From positions 186,001 to 250,000 of the forward strand of contig NZ_JANQLX010000003.1 in the NCBI RefSeq assembly GCF_028280385.1: a stretch of DNA of 64,000 nt. The letters are read 5' to 3'. Position numbers and translations under genes: made by a program. This DNA is from Allomuricauda sp. (GTDB lineage Bacteria; Bacteroidota; Bacteroidia; Flavobacteriales; Flavobacteriaceae). Numbering within the stretch: the stretch's first letter is position 1; each line of letters begins with the position of its first letter. The notes under the pieces are model-generated. The model was not told the DNA's origin. It saw only the letters and a list, made by a program, of their open reading frames with translations, and searched no databases. Shown in pieces: positions 58,682 to 64,000 of this stretch.

Positions 58682-59995
58682 CTATTCTTCCTGTTGAGAA
58701 GGTAAAATCCATTCATTATGGCCAAAGTGCTTCCACGGAACACTGGCCAGGTCCACTTCTGGATCTATAAATTGCTGAAATTTTCCTTGGTTAACCTTGA
58801 CCTTGTTTTCAACAAACACTTGAATATCCTTTCCATTTTTGGCGTAGTCCTTTTTGAGGTATTGTGCAAATTGCCAGGTAAAATCCGGATAGCAGGCTAC
58901 TTTTCTCCGTTGTTTTTTGGTAAGATGGTCTCCAAGCTTAACAACCTCTGTTTTCCCATTTTCCTTGTCCACCACTTTAAACCGCACAGAACCAGACCTG
59001 CTTCTTAACATCATGCGCCAACTTAATCTGTGCCCTTCCTCCGTCCAAAGAACATCGTCCTGGAACGTATGGTGCCTTAGAGGGAGCAAGAGTTGGACCA
59101 CAAAGTAGGTTCCTAGAATAGCCAAGACCAAATTTTTGTTTTTTGGGAGCGAAGCTGCTTCTTCTTCCATGGCTTTCCTTCTAAGAAAGACTCTTCGGAT
59201 GGTACTGGGAGGAAAAAAGAATACTATAAAAGCAAGGGATAGGTATGGAAATATTCCTATTTGGAATACAATACTGTTGAACAAATGAAAAAATATGGAT
59301 AGGGCAAAGGCAATTTTGCGAGTAGGTTTCCAGAGTAGGGCGGGCACAACCAAAAGGTCAAAGAAAATTCCGAAGAAGGCAATGATCTTGTGTACCCATT
59401 TTTCCTGTAAAATATCCCCGATCAAATAATAATCGGCCTTGGACTTCATCAAAATCTCGATGATGCTAAAATCCAACCAATCCCCGTACAGTTTTGCCAC
59501 GGACGCATAGGTATACACAATAAACAATTGAAGGATGATCATCCAACGCACCCAATTGTACATGCTTGTGGTCCTAAAGCCTTGAATACGTTTGGCGTCC
59601 ATCGAAAAATCCCTGTTGGCGGGCAGGAAAGCCATGATATACCCAAGCAACATCAACAGGTAATAGTGGTTGTTGTAAGATGTTTTTTGCATGAGGTACA
59701 CCCCGGTCCAGAGTACGGCAAATGCAAGGGCACTAAATCGGTATCTGTAGCCCAAGGTGATCAAAATCCCCAAGGTTCCCATGATGGCGAAATATATGTA
59801 CATTCCATTGCCCGGTAAGGGTTGAAGCCATTCAAAACCAATAAAGGAAAAGGTGAATTTGGGTTCTACCAGGGTTTTACGCACCCACCCGGTGGCAATG
59901 GCCCCATAACATTCCGCGCTGACCAACAAACCATAGAATACCCTGAAGACCACAAGTTGGGCATTGTCTATTTTTTTGAACAAAAACTGATTCAC
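58682..59995 (-). CDS. HTTM protein related to vitamin K-dependent gamma-carboxylase
   Basis: 437-aa polytopic membrane protein of the HTTM/VKG-carboxylase family. The stretch QKTSYNNHYYLL holds Lys104 in a context matching, from memory of the family, the active-site lysine of human gamma-glutamyl carboxylase (Lys218, KTSWNNHSYL). Six or more hydrophobic segments lie between about 15 and 300, followed by a soluble C-terminal ~110 residues (RSRSGSVRFKVVDKENGKTE). It is shorter than the animal enzyme. The start is GTG at 59995, one base after the ribF stop, so it is co-transcribed with ribF. Carboxylation, epoxidation or another quinol-linked reaction is possible; the substrate is unknown. Confidence 0.85.
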   Translation of the reverse strand: MNQFLFKKIDNAQLVVFRVFYGLLVSAECYGAIATGWVRKTLVEPKFTFSFIGFEWLQPLPGNGMYIYFAIMGTLGILITLGYRYRFSALAFAVLWTGVYLMQKTSYNNHYYLLMLLGYIMAFLPANRDFSMDAKRIQGFRTTSMYNWVRWMIILQLFIVYTYASVAKLYGDWLDFSIIEILMKSKADYYLIGDILQEKWVHKIIAFFGIFFDLLVVPALLWKPTRKIAFALSIFFHLFNSIVFQIGIFPYLSLAFIVFFFPPSTIRRVFLRRKAMEEEAASLPKNKNLVLAILGTYFVVQLLLPLRHHTFQDDVLWTEEGHRLSWRMMLRSRSGSVRFKVVDKENGKTEVVKLGDHLTKKQRRKVACYPDFTWQFAQYLKKDYAKNGKDIQVFVENKVKVNQGKFQQFIDPEVDLASVPWKHFGHNEWILPSQQEE

Positions 59996-59996
59996 T

Positions 59997-60926
59997 TTAC
60001 TTTGAAATTAAGGTCAACGAAGTTGCTTTGTCCTTGGCCAATTGCGCCTGTAATTCTTGAACCGAGTCAAACTTGTGTTCATCCCGAATCCTGTGTAGTA
60101 GGTCTACCTGAATTTTTTCTCCGTACAAATTCCCGTCAAATTCAAAAAAGTTGACTTCAATGCTCTTTTCATTTCCAGAAACGGTTGGATTATATCCAAT
60201 GTTCATCATTCCAAAATAGGATTGGCCGCCGAGCTCACTCTTTACCACATACACCCCATTTTTGGGCACAAGTTTATAGTCCTCGGCGATCTCTAGGTTG
60301 GCGGTTGGAAAACCAAATTGCCTGCCCAATCCTTTTCCTTTTTTTATGGTACCGGTGAGCATATAGTTGTAATCCAAATAAGAATTCGCCGTTACTATAT
60401 CACCTTCAAGAAGCGCATTTCTGATTTTGGTGGAACTTACTGAGACATCATTGATTTCTTGTGCTGGAATTTCCTCCACTTCAAAATCCAAGGTGTTGCC
60501 AAAAGAGGTCAAATCATGGATATTGGCATTCCGATTTCTTCCAAATCGATGATCATAGCCAATGATGATTTTCTTGGTTCCAAGACTGTTCACCAAAATA
60601 TCTCGTACAAACTCGGTAGCGGAAAGTCGGGAAAAATCCTTAGTGAACGGATGAACTATCAAATAATCCAGACCAATGGCATCCAGTATTTTTACCTTTT
60701 CTTCAAGGGTATTGAGCAGTTTTATGTCGGTATCTTTTTGGAGAACCATCCTTGGATGGGGAAAGAATGTAAGCAAAGTGGATTTTAATCCGGCGCCTTT
60801 GGCACTATTTATGAGGCGTTCCAGTATCTTACCATGTCCAATATGAACACCATCAAAGGTTCCGATGGTTACAGCGGTATGGAAATTTGAATTTTTAAAC
60901 TGAGAAATGCCTTGGATTGTTTCCAC
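59997..60926 (-). CDS. ribF: Bifunctional riboflavin kinase / FAD synthetase
   Basis: 309-aa bifunctional enzyme converting riboflavin to FMN and then FAD. The N-terminal adenylyltransferase domain has GTFDGVHIGHGKIL and IIIGYDHRFGRNR. The C-terminal flavokinase domain has GKGLGRQFGFPTANL and VNFFEFDGNLYGEKIQVDLL. The start is GTG at 60926 (METIQGIS). It heads a transcript with the HTTM gene. It is divergent from the secreted metalloprotease gene with only 53 bases between the starts. It works in the cytoplasm; no FMN riboswitch is visible upstream. Confidence 0.95.
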   Translation of the reverse strand: METIQGISQFKNSNFHTAVTIGTFDGVHIGHGKILERLINSAKGAGLKSTLLTFFPHPRMVLQKDTDIKLLNTLEEKVKILDAIGLDYLIVHPFTKDFSRLSATEFVRDILVNSLGTKKIIIGYDHRFGRNRNANIHDLTSFGNTLDFEVEEIPAQEINDVSVSSTKIRNALLEGDIVTANSYLDYNYMLTGTIKKGKGLGRQFGFPTANLEIAEDYKLVPKNGVYVVKSELGGQSYFGMMNIGYNPTVSGNEKSIEVNFFEFDGNLYGEKIQVDLLHRIRDEHKFDSVQELQAQLAKDKATSLTLISK

Positions 60927-60948
60927 CTAACAAGAAATAAAAAAGGCT

Positions 60949-60956
60949 TATTTTTG
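60949..60956 (+). promoter_or_regulatory. -7 box upstream of the metalloprotease
   Basis: TATTTTTG matches TAnnTTTG, 24 bases before the ATG at 60980. The nearest TTG is 29 bases upstream, outside the usual 17-23 window. Confidence 0.45.
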
Positions 60957-60979
60957 GAATTGACCGACGCCCCTTTAGA

Positions 60980-63900
60980 ATGAAAGCTAAATTACACCTT
61001 GTTTTTTCAATTTCCATATTTTTTATCTGCTTTTCCTTAAAGGGTCAACAAGCTTATTGGAAATCGGTTCCCGTCAAGAGTAACTTCAAAAGTGTCTCCC
61101 TCGAAAAAATGGACCAGGCCAAGGCAGCCTATACTTTGGACCAGGCCAAAATGCTCCAAAAGTTGGTGCCTGGAGATAATTCCAAAAAGAACGGCAATAC
61201 CATTTATCTGCCCAATGAAAAAGGGGAAATGATTGCTTTTACCATAAAGGAAACACCGGTGCTCCACCCAGAATTGGGAAAGAAATATCCAGAGATCAAA
61301 TCTTTTTCAGGATGGAGTCAAAATGGGAATTACAAGGTCAAGCTGAGCAGTTCCCAAAAAGGGATGGACGGAATGATGGTGAATTTAAAGGACCAAAAAT
61401 TGGCCTTTATTGAAAAAGTTTCCAATGCGTCGGATACCTACGTGGTGTATGAGAGGGTGGACGCCCATGCAGAAAAGGGAAGTTTTGTATGCAAGACCTT
61501 TGACATTCAAAAAACCATAGCCAAAACCATTACCCCTTTGGTAGATGACCAGCTATTACGTAAATATCGCATTGCCGTATCCGCCAGTGGGGAATATACC
61601 GATTTTCATGGAGGGACCGTTGCGGACGCCTTGGCGGCAATCAACACCACACTCACCCGAATCAACGAAGTTTTTGAAACGGACCTTGGCGTTACCCTGG
61701 AATTGATACCCAATAATGACGCAATCATCTTCACTAATGCAAACACAGACCCGTATAACGGCAACCTGAATTCTGAAGTGCAGAATACACTAACATCCAC
61801 TATTGGGGAGGAAAATTATGATGTTGGCCATTTGTTCCATAAAGTGGCAGAGGGCCTGGACAATGGAAATGCAGGTTTTATCGGTTCAGTTTGTGTGGAC
61901 AATAACAAAGGAAGTGCCTTTTCGGCAGCTTTTATTCCGCAAGGAGATGTCTTTGACCTGGATTTTGTATCCCATGAATTGGGCCATCAATTTGGGGCCA
62001 ACCACACCTGGTCTTTTGAAAGTGAAGGTACCGGAGTGCAGGCCGAACCAGCCAGTGGTACCACCATTATGGGTTATGCCGGTATCGTTCAAGGAAACAA
62101 TGTGGCGCCCAATGGCAGCGATTATTTCCATTTTAATAGCATTCAGCAGATATCCACTTATTTGCAAACGGTATCATGTGCACAAGAAACAGGATTGACC
62201 AACAATCCACCAGTGTTGACCCCCGTGGGAGACTATGTGATACCCAAAGGAACCGCCTTTGTTTTGGAGGGCATTGCCACAGATAGCGATGTAGGTGATG
62301 TGTTGACATATACTTGGGAACAGATAGATAATGGGGTAGTGACCACCTCCACATTTGGACCAGATAATCCAAGTGGGGCCAATTTTAGGTCATTACCACC
62401 TTCCATGGACCCCAAAAGGTATTTTCCCCGCCTATCCAGGATAATACAGGGACAGCTCACACAAACCGAACCCGAAACCAATGACGCTTGGGAAACCGTT
62501 TCCAATGTGGCCAGAAATCTAAATTTTGCCTGCACCGTTAGGGACAATGCAGCCGGCGGTGGTCAGGTGGTGTCGGATGTCCTTACCGTTGAGGTGGTTA
62601 GCGCAGCCGGCCCCTTTGCGGTCACCTCACAGGCTACCAATGAAGTCTATGAGGGTGGCAGTCTGCAACAAATAACTTGGGATGTGTCCAATACCAATGT
62701 TGCTCCCGTGGATGCCAAAATGGTGGATATCATGCTTTCTTTGGATGGAGGGGTTACGTTTCCAATCATGTTGGCCGATGATACCCTGAACGATGGTTCC
62801 GAGGAAGTGCAAATGCCGGGAGATGCGACGACCCAGGCCCGGATCATGATCAAAGCAAGTGATAATGTGTTTTTGGCGGTGAATACTTCCGATTTTACCA
62901 TTCAGGAATCGGAGGTGGTGCTCGATTTTCAACAATTAAAGTTTGAAGGTTGCCAGCCCGATGACATCCTAATTCCATTTACCTACCGGACTTTTGGAGG
63001 GTTTAATGAGACCTCAACCTTTTCTGTTGATCTACCGGTAGGACTCACCGGTGCCTTTGTACCCACCCAAGCCAGTGCGGATGATACTTCGGTGCAATTG
63101 ACCATTTCAAACACCAATGGAGTGGCCACAGGTGAATACACCATTACTGTTACTTCCACTTCCACTTCGGTAACCAAGAATGTTCCCTTGTCACTGATCA
63201 TTAAGGATAATACTTTTTCCGATGTTACCCTGCAATCCCCTGCAGATTTGGAAGCCAATGTTACTTTGAATACCCAGTTGGTGTGGGAGGACAATGCTAC
63301 CTATTCCAATTATGATGTTGAGGTAGCCACGGATGTTGGCTTTACCAATATCGTGGAATCGGCCAATGTACCTTTCAATTTCTATCAGGTTACCAGTTTG
63401 CAGGCCCAGACGGAATATTTTTGGCGTGTAAGGCCCAACAATGAATGCGGTGCAGGAACTTTCGGAACCCCCTTCAGTTTTACCACGGATCAATTGGATT
63501 GTAAGACCATGGAGCCCATCGGATTGCCTCTGACCATATCCGCTGTGGGTACTTCAACGGTGAGCACCAGTGTTCAAATCTTTGAAGATTTAACCGTTTC
63601 CGATGTCAATGTAACTTTGGAATTAAACCATACATATTTAGAGGATTTGATCATTAGTTTGATTTCTCCCGCGGGGACCAAAGTGGCCCTGGTATCCAAT
63701 ACATGCGGGGATGCGAATAACATCAATGCAATTTTTGACGATGATGGTACCGCCATTGTCTGCTCCGATAATCCTGCTATTTCCGGGACCGTGCAGCCTT
63801 TGGGTGCGCTTAACTCTTTTAATGGCGAATCCACTTTGGGCGAATGGACCTTGGAGATTTCGGATACGGCCACTGGGGATGGTGGGTCCTTGGTAGCCTT

Positions 63901-64000
63901 TACGCTAGAAGTTTGTGCCGAAGGTAATTTTAGGCCCGATGAAGATGAGGACGGCGTATTTGATGACGGGGATGATCTTTGTTTAGGAACTCCCAAAGGG
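60980..64000 (+). CDS. Secreted reprolysin-type zinc metalloprotease, 3' truncated
   Basis: The frame is open from the ATG at 60980 to the right edge (1007 residues visible, no stop). A signal peptide (FSISIFFICFSLKGQ) is followed by a propeptide-like region and a metzincin catalytic domain at about 190-400. The zinc motif HELGHQFGANH starts at His332 (H-E-x-x-H-x-x-G-x-x-H), and the Met-turn is TIMGYAG. Then come beta-sandwich domains, a fibronectin III-like unit near 755-830, a proprotein convertase P-domain at about 850-980 (HTYLEDLIISLISPAGTKVA, GEWTLEIS), and the start of thrombospondin type 3-like acidic repeats (DEDEDGVFDDGDD). A type IX sorting domain may follow outside the window. 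Protein substrates are likely external. Confidence 0.9.
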   Translation, partial: MKAKLHLVFSISIFFICFSLKGQQAYWKSVPVKSNFKSVSLEKMDQAKAAYTLDQAKMLQKLVPGDNSKKNGNTIYLPNEKGEMIAFTIKETPVLHPELGKKYPEIKSFSGWSQNGNYKVKLSSSQKGMDGMMVNLKDQKLAFIEKVSNASDTYVVYERVDAHAEKGSFVCKTFDIQKTIAKTITPLVDDQLLRKYRIAVSASGEYTDFHGGTVADALAAINTTLTRINEVFETDLGVTLELIPNNDAIIFTNANTDPYNGNLNSEVQNTLTSTIGEENYDVGHLFHKVAEGLDNGNAGFIGSVCVDNNKGSAFSAAFIPQGDVFDLDFVSHELGHQFGANHTWSFESEGTGVQAEPASGTTIMGYAGIVQGNNVAPNGSDYFHFNSIQQISTYLQTVSCAQETGLTNNPPVLTPVGDYVIPKGTAFVLEGIATDSDVGDVLTYTWEQIDNGVVTTSTFGPDNPSGANFRSLPPSMDPKRYFPRLSRIIQGQLTQTEPETNDAWETVSNVARNLNFACTVRDNAAGGGQVVSDVLTVEVVSAAGPFAVTSQATNEVYEGGSLQQITWDVSNTNVAPVDAKMVDIMLSLDGGVTFPIMLADDTLNDGSEEVQMPGDATTQARIMIKASDNVFLAVNTSDFTIQESEVVLDFQQLKFEGCQPDDILIPFTYRTFGGFNETSTFSVDLPVGLTGAFVPTQASADDTSVQLTISNTNGVATGEYTITVTSTSTSVTKNVPLSLIIKDNTFSDVTLQSPADLEANVTLNTQLVWEDNATYSNYDVEVATDVGFTNIVESANVPFNFYQVTSLQAQTEYFWRVRPNNECGAGTFGTPFSFTTDQLDCKTMEPIGLPLTISAVGTSTVSTSVQIFEDLTVSDVNVTLELNHTYLEDLIISLISPAGTKVALVSNTCGDANNINAIFDDDGTAIVCSDNPAISGTVQPLGALNSFNGESTLGEWTLEISDTATGDGGSLVAFTLEVCAEGNFRPDEDEDGVFDDGDDLCLGTPKG

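Noticed and set aside
61803..62198. A plus-strand frame within the metalloprotease region
   Set aside because: The protease frame, with signal peptide, zinc motif and Met-turn, occupies these bases; this one is a shadow frame.

Overview
The window reads as chromosomal DNA of a marine-type member of the Flavobacteriaceae (Bacteroidota), possibly close to Allomuricauda/Flagellimonas; the genus is an inference. The signs are a type IX secretion sorting domain on one protein, a SprB-like repeat protein, DUF1501/DUF1800, DUF4199, DUF4870 and DUF4286 families, several promoters of the flavobacterial type (TTG or TTTG, 17-23 bases, TAnnTTTG), and almost no Shine-Dalgarno sequences. I see no rRNA, tRNA, CRISPR array, IS element, integrase or prophage gene. 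Coding density is high: no stretch above 300 bases lacks a gene, and the longest gaps (about 170-230 bases at 10259-10461, 13057-13252, 23626-23795 and 56630-56858) hold only promoters, inverted repeats or nothing recognisable. Both ends of the window cut through a gene.

Layout. 1-2639: a truncated sodium/solute symporter and glycerate kinase, probably one operon. 2633-5047 (minus): a four-gene DNA-alkylation-repair operon: AraC-type regulator fused to O6-methylguanine methyltransferase, 2OG-Fe(II) oxygenase, a free-standing Ada zinc module, and a GNAT acetyltransferase. 5212-10258: a membrane-bound LytTR regulator, an FG-GAP/UnbV repeat protein overlapping a Tat-exported molybdenum hydroxylase large subunit, and a small PH-domain protein. 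10462-15808: a repeat lipoprotein, a short SSB, small unknown proteins, ferritin and a PAP2 phosphatase. 15839-23625 (minus): HDAC11-like deacetylase, an unknown secreted protein, methionyl-tRNA synthetase, and a DUF1501/DUF1800 pair.

23796-32053: YraN-like nuclease, a winged-helix/ACT-like protein, amidohydrolase, a DUF3352-like/MORN protein, a serine hydrolase, a Dph6-like ATP pyrophosphatase, a membrane XRE regulator and a secreted unknown. 32050-40501: DNA repair genes (Mfd, PdeM, the ligase-associated helicase) with an HxlR-nitroreductase-monooxygenase redox module between PdeM and the helicase, followed by a TerB-like protein. 40503-46271: fructose-1,6-bisphosphatase, an SSAT-like acetyltransferase, aspartate kinase, a two-domain acyltransferase resembling ornithine-lipid synthase OlsF, and a CarboxypepD_reg-like secreted protein. 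46328-48088 (minus): an arsenic operon without an efflux pump. 48191-50088: small stress-type or unknown genes. 50184-56629 (minus): an apparent eight-gene operon running from a TPR protein through RsmA and MgtE to a membrane LuxR regulator. 56859-64000: a SprB-like small secreted protein, serS, a vitamin K carboxylase-like HTTM protein, ribF, and a large secreted reprolysin-type metalloprotease that runs off the right edge.

Recurring themes are DNA damage repair (alkylation operon, Mfd, PdeM and helicase, SSB), one-component regulators tethered to the membrane (LytTR, XRE, LuxR), and frequent non-ATG starts (GTG or TTG in eight genes, and a helicase that apparently begins with CTG or ATT). 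Start codons were re-chosen wherever the longest frame overlapped a promoter or a neighbour, or lacked family support.
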